This document shows, one piece after another, positions 8,881 to 17,150 of a DNA stretch of 64,000 nt (position 1 is the first letter of the stretch; each line of letters begins with the position of its first letter). The translations under genes and the position numbers were made by a program. The notes beneath the pieces are model-generated. The model was not told where the DNA came from. It saw nothing but the letters and a program-made list of their open reading frames with translations, and made no database searches. Origin of the DNA: CALINF01 sp039980455 (lineage in GTDB: Bacteria > Pseudomonadota > Gammaproteobacteria > Pseudomonadales > Halieaceae); assembly GCA_039980455.1 (NCBI GenBank), contig JBDXCG010000003.1, positions 1,364,001 to 1,428,000 of the forward strand, in the 5' to 3' direction.

Positions 8881-9843
8881 TCAATCACTCGTAAATTTAA
8901 CGGTAGACTGACGCTCGCGATTCACGATCAGCTTGGTGACATCCGGCCTGGAATAATGCCCCGCCGGACTAAAGTTTTGCCTCTCCTCCCGCACGTTGGC
9001 ATGGTCAATCGTGGCGACGTACAAACCTTCCTGCCCACACTGCGGCTCGATTAGCCATTCACCATCAGGCCCACTGAGGCAGGAACCCCCGTCAGCGAGA
9101 AAATCTTCACTGCAACCGGCCATGATCTCATCGTAGTAAGGGGTATCTGAAGGGAAGTCTTCTGATCGCATCAAACCACCGACCGACATCACAAACGAAC
9201 GACCTTCCTTGGCAAGATAGCGCGTGATGTCATGGGTGTTTCTGTAACCACCGGGCCAGATGGCCACATGTAAATCTTCGCCCTGACCATACAATGCGGC
9301 GCGGGGAAGAGGCATCCAGTTCTCCCAGCAATTAAGCCCACCAACAGTAAATGCACCTAGTGAATGCACGCGCAGGCCGTGCCCATCGCCGGGTGACCAG
9401 TTCAGCCGCTCCTCGTAGGTGGGCGTCAACTTGCGATGGACCGAACCTATTTGACCTTCGGCGCCAATGTACACCATAGAGCAATACAGGCTTTGGCCCC
9501 GTTCGCGCGATTTTTCAATGATGCCAAGGTAAAGGGCCACACCACTTTCTTTGGCTGCCACGCACACTTCGTCCAGGTGGCCTGCGGCTATGTCTATCGC
9601 CTGATCGACGTAAAGTGCATACAACGCCTTCTGGTCAGGCGCATTAAAGCGAGCGCCGTCGGTGAGCTCTGGCCAAAAGGGGTAGCCCGGGACAAGCGCT
9701 TCGCCAAAGGCAATCAGATCTACCGCATGTGATTTGGCCTCGGTAATCATACCCACTACTTTGGTCAGGGTAGCCTCGCGGTTTAGCCAGACAGGGGAAA
9801 TCTGAGCGAGCCCTACGGTAAGGAGATCTTGGTTCAAGAGCAT
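8881..9843 (-). CDS. carbon-nitrogen hydrolase, nitrilase type
   Basis: A 320-residue nitrilase-superfamily enzyme with the catalytic triad visible: Glu in AFGEALVPGYPFWP, Lys in HRKLTPTYEERLNWSPGDG, and the nucleophile Cys in GGLNCWENWMPL. The sequence around the cysteine (CWENWMPL) and the motif PGYPFWP are those of true nitrilases and cyanide hydratases rather than amidases, so hydrolysis of a nitrile to acid and ammonia is the best guess. Length matches the family. CAGGA lies just before the ATG at 9843. No transporter or regulator sits beside it, so the natural substrate is open. Confidence 0.87.
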   Translation of the reverse strand: MLLNQDLLTVGLAQISPVWLNREATLTKVVGMITEAKSHAVDLIAFGEALVPGYPFWPELTDGARFNAPDQKALYALYVDQAIDIAAGHLDEVCVAAKESGVALYLGIIEKSRERGQSLYCSMVYIGAEGQIGSVHRKLTPTYEERLNWSPGDGHGLRVHSLGAFTVGGLNCWENWMPLPRAALYGQGEDLHVAIWPGGYRNTHDITRYLAKEGRSFVMSVGGLMRSEDFPSDTPYYDEIMAGCSEDFLADGGSCLSGPDGEWLIEPQCGQEGLYVATIDHANVREERQNFSPAGHYSRPDVTKLIVNRERQSTVKFTSD

Positions 9844-9906
9844 ATTCCTGTGGTGTTGATTACCTGCCGAAGTATTGTATTAGCTTCTTCGATGGATATC
9901 CTGCCC

Positions 9907-10659
9907 CTAATCGATCTGCTCCAGCCATGCCAGAGTATCCAGATAGGAGACTAATCGGCCGGCGTAGTCTGGAGACAGCGCTTGAAGCGTGAGCAGTGAA
10001 CGTATTGCAAGTTTTTTGGGGTTCAATGGGCCCGAGTCTTCCGGTGCTGCACGCGAGGCCTGCAATACCAGATGCTCTGCCTCCAGCTGAGCCAACGCCT
10101 CGCGGCACTGCTGAGCGGACCTCAGTTGCATCTGCTGCATTAGTCGCGGAAACTCTGCTGATGAGTCGCTTGATGGTGCAGGCTGGGTTAACTCGAATTC
10201 CTGCTGTCGTAGAAAGTCTCGTGGCTTCTGCCTTGCTGTGTGCTCCGGTGTCGCCATTACCTGAGAAGACGTAAGTTGATCGCTTAATTGCTCCATCTGT
10301 CTCGCAGTGGCATGACGGCGTAGATTACGAGACAGCTGTCGCAGTTCTGCGAATTGATATGAGGCAAGCAGCTGGCTGGCCAGCTCACTTTGCTCTGGAT
10401 AAAGCTGACCAATCTCCGCTGCCAACGGCTCAGCTCTTTCTTGCTCGCATTGCAGTTTAAGTTGGTATGCACTCAAGCGTGCCAGGGCGCGTTTACGCAC
10501 AAGCTGCGCTGTTTGCGGCCGCTGGTGGAGCGCCTTGTCTGCCATTGAGGTGATTATCTGGAAACGCGTCGGGTCAAAATGCTCCGCACCTGTCTCGCGC
10601 ACGGCACTAAGTGCATGATCAAGTTCAAGCTTCAGCTCGGCGGCGCTAGCGTCACTCAT
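9907..10659 (-). CDS. DUF2894-type protein, last gene of stator-like operon
   Basis: A 250-residue soluble, mostly helical and charged protein. The start is the ATG at 10659, inside an ATGAGTGA overlap of 8 bases with the stop of the OmpA/MotB-like gene, so translation is coupled. The N-terminal part, FDPTRFQIITSMADKAL followed by LVRKRALARLSAYQLKL, resembles the family I recall as DUF2894, usually found beside DUF802 and OmpA-like genes. The centre is Gln- and Arg-rich, with probable coiled-coil segments, and a C-terminal helical block is LAIRSLLTLQALSPDYAGRL. There is no signal peptide or membrane helix. It is presumably a cytoplasmic accessory of the membrane complex encoded upstream. The family name is from memory. 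Confidence 0.75.
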   Translation of the reverse strand: MSDASAAELKLELDHALSAVRETGAEHFDPTRFQIITSMADKALHQRPQTAQLVRKRALARLSAYQLKLQCEQERAEPLAAEIGQLYPEQSELASQLLASYQFAELRQLSRNLRRHATARQMEQLSDQLTSSQVMATPEHTARQKPRDFLRQQEFELTQPAPSSDSSAEFPRLMQQMQLRSAQQCREALAQLEAEHLVLQASRAAPEDSGPLNPKKLAIRSLLTLQALSPDYAGRLVSYLDTLAWLEQID

Positions 10660-11281
10660 TTTGGGTCTGTGCACTAACAGGGGCCATTTCTACCCGCCGG
10701 TTGCGCGAGCGCCCTTCTTCTTCCAAATTACTCGCTACCGGTTGCTGTGCGCCAAACGCTGCAGCAAAGACAATGGCCGGATCCATGCCCTCTTCTATCA
10801 GTGCGCGGGTAACCGTTAATGCGCGCTGGGCAGAAAGTTCCCAGTTATCATCGAATCGATTGTTGCCGGGCTGTATAGGAAGATCATCCGTGAAGCCGCT
10901 AACCATCAACAATTCTTCGCGCTCACCCAGATAGACTTGCAATGGCGCTACCAAGCTGCCCAACAGCTCGCGCCCCTCGCTTTGAAGAGCAGCGGAGTTG
11001 AGAGAGAACAAAACGCTCCCGCTGATACCGATTTTTCCATCTCTAAGGGTAACTCTGCCGCTTGCCAGCGGACCTGCCAGGGCACGCTCTAGCGCCATGC
11101 GTCGCTGCTCCTCTACCTGGCGCTTGTTAACCTCATCTTCCAAAGACTGGCTCAATTGCAACTGGTAGCCTATTACCCACACAAGAATAAGCACAAACAC
11201 GCCTACCAGCCCGGCCATAAGGTCGCCGAAAATAGCCCACACCGGCGTATCATGCGCGAGCTCTTGGTCTAATTGCTCCAT
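10652..11281 (-). CDS. MotB/OmpA-family peptidoglycan-binding stator-like protein
   Basis: A 209-residue protein with the MotB/ZorB layout: a short cytoplasmic N-terminus, one membrane helix (about 17-42, DLMAGLVGVFVLILVWVIGY) and a periplasmic OmpA-like domain. Asp20, at the start of the helix in FGDLMAGL, is at the place of the proton-binding Asp of MotB. A short linker (EDEVNKRQVEEQRR) leads to the OmpA domain: SGSVLFSLNSAALQ, VSGFTDDLPIQPG, then NWELSAQRALTVTRAL and RSRNRRVEM, which contain the residues used to bind diaminopimelate in peptidoglycan. Its start overlaps the stop of the MotA-like gene by one base (TGATG). It would be the peptidoglycan anchor of an ion-driven rotary or force-generating complex. 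Confidence 0.9.
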   Translation of the reverse strand: MEQLDQELAHDTPVWAIFGDLMAGLVGVFVLILVWVIGYQLQLSQSLEDEVNKRQVEEQRRMALERALAGPLASGRVTLRDGKIGISGSVLFSLNSAALQSEGRELLGSLVAPLQVYLGEREELLMVSGFTDDLPIQPGNNRFDDNWELSAQRALTVTRALIEEGMDPAIVFAAAFGAQQPVASNLEEEGRSRNRRVEMAPVSAQTQNE

Positions 11282-13182
11282 CAGCTGGCCTCAGCCGTAA
11301 AGAGATCTTTTTGCTGACCTAGCTTTCGCATCTGTTCAATAATCTCGCGCTGCGACTGCATACTGTGGTCAATGATCTCGCGAGCTTGGGCTACGTAGTA
11401 ACCCATCTGCTCATCGCTGCGGGATCCAGATTTATCCAGTGATGCCTCAATACTAGCAAGCTGATCTACAAGAGAGCGGTTGGAGTCGTTGAACAACTCC
11501 ACGGCCGAGCTAAACGCCTCACCCAAGCTCGCCATTTCGGTAGCGCTCCCGGCGAACTCAGCGGTCGCACCCGAGATATTGCCAACCTCCTGCGTCACCT
11601 TCTCACTAAAGCGCGCGCCGATTTCTTGCAGCATGTCTGAGGAAGAGCTGACCAGCGTATTCATGCTGTCTTGCTGTGCTTTTAGAGCAAGGTCCTGAGC
11701 GCTAAAAAGTGTGCCAAGGTCGGACATAATCTGCTGTCGCTCGGCGAGCATTTTGTTATCGCGTTCAATATTGCTGGATATCTCCTTACGTAACTCACCA
11801 ATTACTTCGGCTGCAGCCCGCGGAGTTTCCGATGCCGTTGCGATCAGGCGCGTCATGGGCTCTTCGAGTTCCCTACCCAGCGAGGCGACATGCTTGGCCA
11901 CAGTCCCTTCAAGATTAGCCATCCGCTCAACCACGGCCGCTTCACGCTGCGACTCAGCCTGTCTGATACCATCAAGCTCGCTGCGCAACGCGGTGGTGAG
12001 GTCGGTCATCAGACGACTTTGGTTATCAAGCCACCCCGACTCAGAGGCAATACGAGCCTGCACCAACTCTTCACTGCTACCAAGCAGGCGACTAAATGCA
12101 TCCGCGGCTGCACTTAGGTCGTCTGTCGTTTTTTGTTGATTATCGCGCAGCGTATCCGTCCACTGCGCCAGACGTTGCTCATCGCCGTTTTCCTGACGAT
12201 CTATCCATTCTTGCGACGCTTTATCGAAGTTATCAATCATTGCCGAATTCGAGGCTTCGAAATGCTCGTTGATCGTTGCCATTGCGCCGGCAACAACGGG
12301 GGTGATGCTCTCTCCGGCCAAGCGACCGCCAGCTTCCAGGCTTTGCTGCAGAGAGTTTTGCACTGATTCGGACAACTCGCTAAACACAGTAGTGGCTGAT
12401 GCGTGGAACTGCTTCTGATTGTCTACCAGGGCGGCGCTGAGTCGATCGCCCATCTGCTCCAGGCCAGTGGCCAATTGCTCCAGACGCTGGGCTACATCAG
12501 GCAAAGCCTGAGCTTGCGCTTGCAGAGCAGTGTAGGCCTCTAGCCGATTGTGGCTCAGAGTAAACTCGCGGAACACTGTCGTAACAACGCTATCTAGCTC
12601 TCTGGCCGCCAACATCCGGTCGCGGCGGCACAAAGTAGAATTAAGACCCAGCATGGCAGACGTTGCCACACCTGCTACAGAGGTACCAAATGCCAGTCCC
12701 AAACCGCGTATGGGTGCGGCCAGTCCATTGCGAATCGCCTCTAGTTCAGTAGTCCCCTCAAGTGCGGCAACCGCACCTCCCAATGTTTCCACCATACCGA
12801 CAAAGGTACCCAGCAACCCAAGCATCACCAGTAGACCCACCAGGTATGGAGTGAAAACCGGCGAAGGTAAACCGGCTCTCTCGCCCTGGATACGCAAACT
12901 CACAGAATTACGCAGAGAAGGATGTAATGTTGCAATCCAGTCAGCCAATGCTGCTTCGCCGTCTATGCGACTCGCCGGTAATTCAGCAAGTGCACGGGTT
13001 AATGTAGCGGTAGCCTGTCGATATTTGAAAAGTTCGACAAAGCCCAGAACATAGACTGCTGCGATGGCTCCCGTCACGGTGAGGGCCAGCAGATCAGTAC
13101 CGATGAAGCTCAAGCCCATCCAAATAATCGCGCATACGCCAAGCAGAAAAATCACATAGAACGTCACTTTATTCATAAACAT
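11281..13182 (-). CDS. MotA/TolQ/ExbB-like membrane protein with long coiled-coil tail (DUF802-like)
   Basis: A 633-residue protein. Four membrane helices are predicted by eye at about 5-27, 31-53, 111-136 and 158-180. The last two, LVGLLVMLGLLGTFVGMVE and GLGLAFGTSVAGVATSAML, have the Gly/Thr-rich pore pattern of MotA, TolQ, ExbB and ZorA (Thr126, Thr167, Thr174). From about residue 195 to the end lies roughly 440 residues of heptad-like cytoplasmic tail with repeats recalling DUF802 and methyl-accepting coiled coils (RLEQLATGLEQMGDRLSAAL, IGELRKEISSNIERDNK). The long cytoplasmic tail is the feature shared with ZorA of Zorya. It overlaps the upstream gene by 14 bases and the MotB-like gene by one. 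The function is unknown; an ion-conducting motor pair with the next gene is a strong inference. Confidence 0.88.
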   Translation of the reverse strand: MFMNKVTFYVIFLLGVCAIIWMGLSFIGTDLLALTVTGAIAAVYVLGFVELFKYRQATATLTRALAELPASRIDGEAALADWIATLHPSLRNSVSLRIQGERAGLPSPVFTPYLVGLLVMLGLLGTFVGMVETLGGAVAALEGTTELEAIRNGLAAPIRGLGLAFGTSVAGVATSAMLGLNSTLCRRDRMLAARELDSVVTTVFREFTLSHNRLEAYTALQAQAQALPDVAQRLEQLATGLEQMGDRLSAALVDNQKQFHASATTVFSELSESVQNSLQQSLEAGGRLAGESITPVVAGAMATINEHFEASNSAMIDNFDKASQEWIDRQENGDEQRLAQWTDTLRDNQQKTTDDLSAAADAFSRLLGSSEELVQARIASESGWLDNQSRLMTDLTTALRSELDGIRQAESQREAAVVERMANLEGTVAKHVASLGRELEEPMTRLIATASETPRAAAEVIGELRKEISSNIERDNKMLAERQQIMSDLGTLFSAQDLALKAQQDSMNTLVSSSSDMLQEIGARFSEKVTQEVGNISGATAEFAGSATEMASLGEAFSSAVELFNDSNRSLVDQLASIEASLDKSGSRSDEQMGYYVAQAREIIDHSMQSQREIIEQMRKLGQQKDLFTAEAS

Positions 13183-13942
13183 TAGGCTCTAACTCTTCCT
13201 CAAGCGCTTCAATCAAGCCAACCGCTGGCATTAGCCGCGCCTCGATCTCCGCCAGTAAAATGGTTTGCAGCAATTTGCTGAGTTGTTCTTGTACATCCCA
13301 AGCAGGCGTGTCTTTCTGGCTCGCGATGGCATTAAATCGGTTTGCAAGCAGCACAGGTATCTTGGCGAACATAGCGCGTGAATGTTTAGCCACCGGGTCC
13401 ACCAGCGCTGCGTCCAAAGCAGCCAAACGGGCGCCGTCGGCTGATTTTGTCGCGAGCACACTGCGGATGTCCGCTTGAATATTGCGGGCTTTAAACTCCA
13501 AGTCACGTTGCAATGCTGCGTACAGCTTAAGGTAAGGCTGGCAGTCTACCGGGCCTTCCATCTGGCTGTGTGCTTCGTCCGGTTGCTGATCATCAAGAAA
13601 CATACCCAGGGTAATCTTGGCTGACGTGCTGTCGCGGGCTACGCTACCCATAACGGACTTCACCATGGCAGCATGCCCAAGCTGCAGACGCTCCATGGGT
13701 TCAACACCCACCGTGGAAGCGAGGGCTGCCGACATTATCCCAAGACCCGCTAGCGTATCTGAGATAACGATGGACTCAGACAGATCGATCATGCTGCCCA
13801 GCCCTTGGGCGATATCACTGCGCGGGGCGGCAGCGCTCTGTTGCGACAGTTCTGCAAGGAGGCCTATCAAACGGCTACTACTGTACCGAGCACCGGTCGC
13901 AGAGTTACCTTGGGCTGTATGGCTACTAGTGGATTGAGTCAT
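13169..13942 (-). CDS. DUF3348-type protein, first gene of stator-like operon
   Basis: A 257-residue soluble protein rich in Ala and Ser, without signal peptide or membrane helix. The N-terminal block SRLIGLLAELSQQSAAAPRS, followed by DIAQGLGSMIDLSESIVISD, matches what I recall of DUF3348, a proteobacterial family found upstream of DUF802, OmpA and DUF2894 genes. The C-terminal half is helical, with YLKLYAALQRDLEFKARNIQ and an acidic tail EALEEELEPNVYE. Its stop lies inside the start of the MotA-like gene (14-base overlap), so the four genes form one translationally coupled operon. A cytoplasmic role linked to the coiled-coil tail is possible. The activity is unknown. Confidence 0.75.
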   Translation of the reverse strand: MTQSTSSHTAQGNSATGARYSSSRLIGLLAELSQQSAAAPRSDIAQGLGSMIDLSESIVISDTLAGLGIMSAALASTVGVEPMERLQLGHAAMVKSVMGSVARDSTSAKITLGMFLDDQQPDEAHSQMEGPVDCQPYLKLYAALQRDLEFKARNIQADIRSVLATKSADGARLAALDAALVDPVAKHSRAMFAKIPVLLANRFNAIASQKDTPAWDVQEQLSKLLQTILLAEIEARLMPAVGLIEALEEELEPNVYE

Positions 13943-14235
13943 ATCAAGCTACGGCGTGGACGAGCCGCGTAATAGGTCCGGTGGCGTAAGAAATGGGTTG
14001 ATATGTGACCCTTGGTTACAGGCTCTGCGCTGGAAAAAGCGAATAGCTCGAGCAATTGAGTCTCGCGAGATAGAGGGAAACCCCCTACCGATAAGCCGCG
14101 CTATTAGACCAATTCTGACAGACTCATGTCAATCACAAGGCTGCTTCTCAAAGCTTGGACAATTCGGCGATATTTATCGCATTACAGCCTGAAAATTGAA
14201 GACCTCAACCCCACTAACCCACGCCGCACTATCAC

Positions 14236-14257
14236 GCGTTCCGGGGGACGTTTTTTT
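14236..14257 (+). terminator. possible intrinsic terminator on plus strand
   Basis: CGTTC (14237-14241) can pair with GGACG (14246-14250), with one G-U pair, around a short G-rich loop, followed directly by seven T residues (14251-14257). The 5-bp stem is weak but the T tract is good. No plus-strand gene lies upstream, so it would end an unannotated transcript, or it is chance. Confidence 0.3.
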
Positions 14258-14293
14258 GACTTGGAAAGGAGGGATGGAACTGGGTGAAGAAGA

Positions 14294-14321
14294 GATACCG
14301 CGCCGAAGACGGCGCGGTATC
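14294..14321 (-). terminator. intrinsic terminator of the sulfatase gene
   Basis: A perfect 11-bp GC-rich stem (GATACCGCGCC at 14294-14304 and GGCGCGGTATC at 14311-14321) with a 6-base loop lies 8 bases beyond the sulfatase stop. Read on the minus strand it is followed by TCTTCTTC, a T-rich tail. It fits Rho-independent termination of the sulfatase transcript. Confidence 0.8.
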
Positions 14322-14329
14322 GGATGCAA

Positions 14330-15934
14330 TCAGTTATGCACGTGCTGTGAAATCTTCTTCAATGCATCGCCTACGCTGAAGCTGGCAGGCAAACCGCGTG
14401 GTGGGTAGTCCTTGAAGGACATCACGAAGCTTCCAACAATGCTCTGCGCCGGTACAAACAGATAGGCGCGACGGAACATCCACTCGTCATAATTCCAGCT
14501 CGCACCGGGGCGAACTGCAAACTCGAACGGGTCCTGACGCAGGTTAACAATGCGTGGGGCACGGTGCGCTTTGTACTCGCAGTCCCAAACAGAGAACCCG
14601 TTACACTCCTGGGTTAGGAACGAAATTTTCCAAGGTCCATAGCGAAAAGCCGCATAGTCTCCATCGTCGGTAATGTAATGGAATTCCTTACGCGCGCCAG
14701 GCCCTTTGCCTGAAAGCACAGCCGTCTGGTCGTAGCCGTCCAGGTGCACTTTATACTTCTTGTTGCCAGCCTTATGCCCTTTCAGGAGTTTTGCCTTGAT
14801 GTCTGGCTCTCCCACTGCAGCCATAAGCGTTGGTACCCAGTCATTATGTGCCATGACGTCATTGATAATCGTGCCAGGCTTAACAACCCCAGGCCACTTA
14901 ATCAGCGCAGGTACCCGTACACCAGCCTCCCACGTGGTGGCCTTCTCACCCTGGTAAGGCGAGGTGGCGCCATCTGGCCAGCTGAACTTCATTGCACCAT
15001 TATCAGACAGCAAAATAACAATCGTGTTTTCCGCCACGCCCAGCTCTTCGAGCTTCTTGCTTAGCGCTCCAACTGTATCGTCAAATTCAGTCATCGCAGC
15101 ACCCATCAATCCCTTCTCTGGGATCATTGCCGCATAGCTCGGACGCAAATGAGTAAAGGAATGAGTGCGGGTTGTGTTGTGCCACAGGAAGAACGGCTTA
15201 CCGTCCTTCACTGCCTTCGTCATGAAGTCCTCAGACTGCTTGAGCGTCTCATCGTCGTACGTCTTCATACGCTCGATGGTCATCTTGCCAAGATCTTTGA
15301 TCCTCTGCTTGCCAACCACACCAAACCGTGGATCTTCCGTCTTGTCTACTTTATCGGTCGCCCAGGTATGGATGACATTCCGAGGGCCGAATTTTTCGAA
15401 GAAGCTGGGATCTTTCGGGTAGTCGACATTCTCAGGCTCCTCCAGTGCGTTCAGGTGATACAGCACACCCGCGTACTCATCAAAACCATGCACCGTTGGC
15501 AGATACTCGTTACGATCGCCCAGGTGATTTTTACCGAACTGGCCCGAAGTGTAACCATGAGGCTTGAGCAGTTGTGCCAAGGTTGGATCCTCGGAACTAA
15601 TTCCCTGTTTGGCGCCCGGCATACCCACCTTTGTCATGCCTACACGGAACGGGCTCTGGCCAGTGATGAATGCTGCCCGACCGGCGGTGCAGCTCTGCTC
15701 ACCGTAGTAATCGGTCATCATCGCGCCTTCTTTCGCGATACGGTCGATATTCGGGGTCTGGTAACCCATGATGCCGTGACTAAACACGCTGATGTTCGTG
15801 ATACCGATATCATCGCCCATGATGACCAGAATATTGGGCTTCTCGGCCGCCAGTACTGCGGGGGCGGCGAGAACTGATAGCGCAGCGACAGCAAGACCGC
15901 GCAGATGCTTTGCTATTTGCGAGTGTTTTAACAT
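14330..15934 (-). CDS. exported type I sulfatase (arylsulfatase family)
   Basis: A 534-residue sulfatase with a Sec signal peptide (LRGLAVAALSVLAAPAVLAA). The metal-binding start NILVIMGDDIG (Asp41, Asp42) is followed by the activation signature SCTAGR (Cys82), a C-x-A-x-R variant of the usual C-x-P-S-R, which would be converted to formylglycine. Later motifs include GYTSGQFGKNHLGD, FLWHNTTRTH and LLSDNGA with ligands typical of S1 sulfatases. The ATG at 15934 is chosen because GGGAG lies about 9 bases upstream and the signal peptide begins there; the open frame continues upstream without support. It should hydrolyse a sulfate ester in the periplasm. No formylglycine-generating enzyme is in the window. 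An AraC regulator is divergent. Confidence 0.9.
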   Translation of the reverse strand: MLKHSQIAKHLRGLAVAALSVLAAPAVLAAEKPNILVIMGDDIGITNISVFSHGIMGYQTPNIDRIAKEGAMMTDYYGEQSCTAGRAAFITGQSPFRVGMTKVGMPGAKQGISSEDPTLAQLLKPHGYTSGQFGKNHLGDRNEYLPTVHGFDEYAGVLYHLNALEEPENVDYPKDPSFFEKFGPRNVIHTWATDKVDKTEDPRFGVVGKQRIKDLGKMTIERMKTYDDETLKQSEDFMTKAVKDGKPFFLWHNTTRTHSFTHLRPSYAAMIPEKGLMGAAMTEFDDTVGALSKKLEELGVAENTIVILLSDNGAMKFSWPDGATSPYQGEKATTWEAGVRVPALIKWPGVVKPGTIINDVMAHNDWVPTLMAAVGEPDIKAKLLKGHKAGNKKYKVHLDGYDQTAVLSGKGPGARKEFHYITDDGDYAAFRYGPWKISFLTQECNGFSVWDCEYKAHRAPRIVNLRQDPFEFAVRPGASWNYDEWMFRRAYLFVPAQSIVGSFVMSFKDYPPRGLPASFSVGDALKKISQHVHN

Positions 15935-16126
15935 GGAATGCTCCCTTCCATTGAGTTGGACGTCTATTCTCAGTGTAACTGCAAAAATTGAATATGCAAT
16001 TTGCGCAAGAAGGTTACGCCAGATCAATTTTTCGCTAAAAAGGCCTATCGCCATTCTTGATATCTTGGCTAATCGATCAAACCGAGATTATTATATGCCT
16101 TATTGCATGAATCACTGAGGCTAGCT

Positions 16127-17116
16127 GTGCCTGAACCACTAACTATCGAACCTACCGTTGCCCGCCTGGAAGTGGGTGATGTAGAAGAGCTCCAATTTTC
16201 CGTGGCGCCCTGGCAATTGAGTATGAATCAGCTGTCGAAAGGTAGCCTGCAGGCATCCTTCGATGTTGTCCGAGCAAAAAACATCCTCCTCACCCGTGAG
16301 CAATGGAGCAAACGAGTTTCTGCAAAGGGGCTAAGCCCTGCTGGCTTTTTGGCGCTATCGGCAAATTTCAATGGGCCGGAAGTATCCTGGTGCGGTTCAG
16401 AACTCTCCAGTGAGCGGATTCTGTACGCATACGATGCTCAGGAAATAGATTTCGTGGCATTAGAAGACGGAGATCGGTGGGTCATGCTGCTGCCGATGAC
16501 CCTCATCGAAAACCATATTGGACGAGAACTCAGATCCGTCTTGCCAATGGACAACAAATTCATTGTGACGAACCCAAAACACATTCAACACCTTACCTCT
16601 CAGGTTGGCATTACGATGGCAGCGCTACAGGCCTGCGATGGTCGCCCAAACGACCCGGCCCTTCTCGATGCACTAGAGACGCAGCTATTGAATGCAGCAA
16701 CCCGAATTATTCTCAACAATAAGGCTGAAACGACAGACTCACACTGCGCCACGAAACGATTTCTTGCATTCCGTGATGCGCAAAACCTCATTGAGAGCAC
16801 AAAGGGCGTCTATTCCATCGATGATCTGGCCAAGAGTACGGGTGTCAGCAGGCGTAGTCTTGAGGTTGGTTTCGGTGAAGGGATAAAGCTTTCGCCGCTC
16901 GTATTTGCGCGGCATGTGCGCCTCAACAGAGTTCACCGAGAGCTGCTTTATGGGCGTAACGGCATAATCAATGTCACTGACACTTTGCAGAAAAATGGCT
17001 TTACCGAACTCGGGCGTGCCGCCGGTTACTATAAGGCGCTGTTCAACGAGTCGCCGTGCGACACACTTCGGCGCGAGCCTGCTGGAACTAATATGCGTCT
17101 GCAAGACGCGCTCTAG
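16127..17116 (+). CDS. AraC family transcriptional regulator
   Basis: A 329-residue regulator, divergent from the sulfatase. The N-terminal 210 residues form a cupin-like sensory region (VDEVEEL-like start, then FDVVRAKNILLTREQWSKR), and the C-terminal region has IDDLAKSTGVSRRSLEVGFG as the first helix-turn-helix and GFTELGRAAGYYKALFNESP as the second. The GTG at 16127 is preferred because GAGG lies 6 bases upstream; a TTG at 16103 is open but lacks a site. An imperfect inverted repeat of AAATTG and CAATTT around 15985-16002 in the shared upstream region may be an operator. Sulfatase control by an aromatic or sulfate-ester inducer is an inference from position only. Confidence 0.87.
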   Translation: MPEPLTIEPTVARLEVGDVEELQFSVAPWQLSMNQLSKGSLQASFDVVRAKNILLTREQWSKRVSAKGLSPAGFLALSANFNGPEVSWCGSELSSERILYAYDAQEIDFVALEDGDRWVMLLPMTLIENHIGRELRSVLPMDNKFIVTNPKHIQHLTSQVGITMAALQACDGRPNDPALLDALETQLLNAATRIILNNKAETTDSHCATKRFLAFRDAQNLIESTKGVYSIDDLAKSTGVSRRSLEVGFGEGIKLSPLVFARHVRLNRVHRELLYGRNGIINVTDTLQKNGFTELGRAAGYYKALFNESPCDTLRREPAGTNMRLQDAL

Positions 17117-17150
17117 GATCAGGGGGTAATTGTAACGTGGATAAATCTTT

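Larger units (their letters stand above)
13943..14329. other. intergenic region between stator-like operon and sulfatase
   Basis: This 387-base stretch is the only gene-free region over 300 bases. It holds the upstream region of the DUF3348 operon (minus strand), a strong hairpin terminator facing the sulfatase gene (14294-14321), and a second, weaker hairpin plus seven T residues on the plus strand (14236-14257). I found no convincing open reading frame, tRNA or repeat. The plus-strand hairpin has no obvious gene upstream of it on that strand. No clear promoter hexamers stand out. Confidence 0.6.

Noticed and set aside
9907..13942. A complete Zorya defence system
   Set aside because: Only the motor pair resembles ZorA/ZorB; no ZorC, ZorD (helicase-nuclease) or ZorE is encoded, and the flanking genes are ordinary metabolic ones.
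14274..14408. Short plus-strand ORF with a strong GGAGG-like sequence directly before its ATG
   Set aside because: The ribosome site is too close to the ATG, the ORF runs through a terminator hairpin and into the end of the sulfatase gene antisense, and the translation looks random.
15149..15877. Long plus-strand open frame antisense to the sulfatase
   Set aside because: It lies entirely inside the sulfatase gene, whose catalytic motifs are intact.
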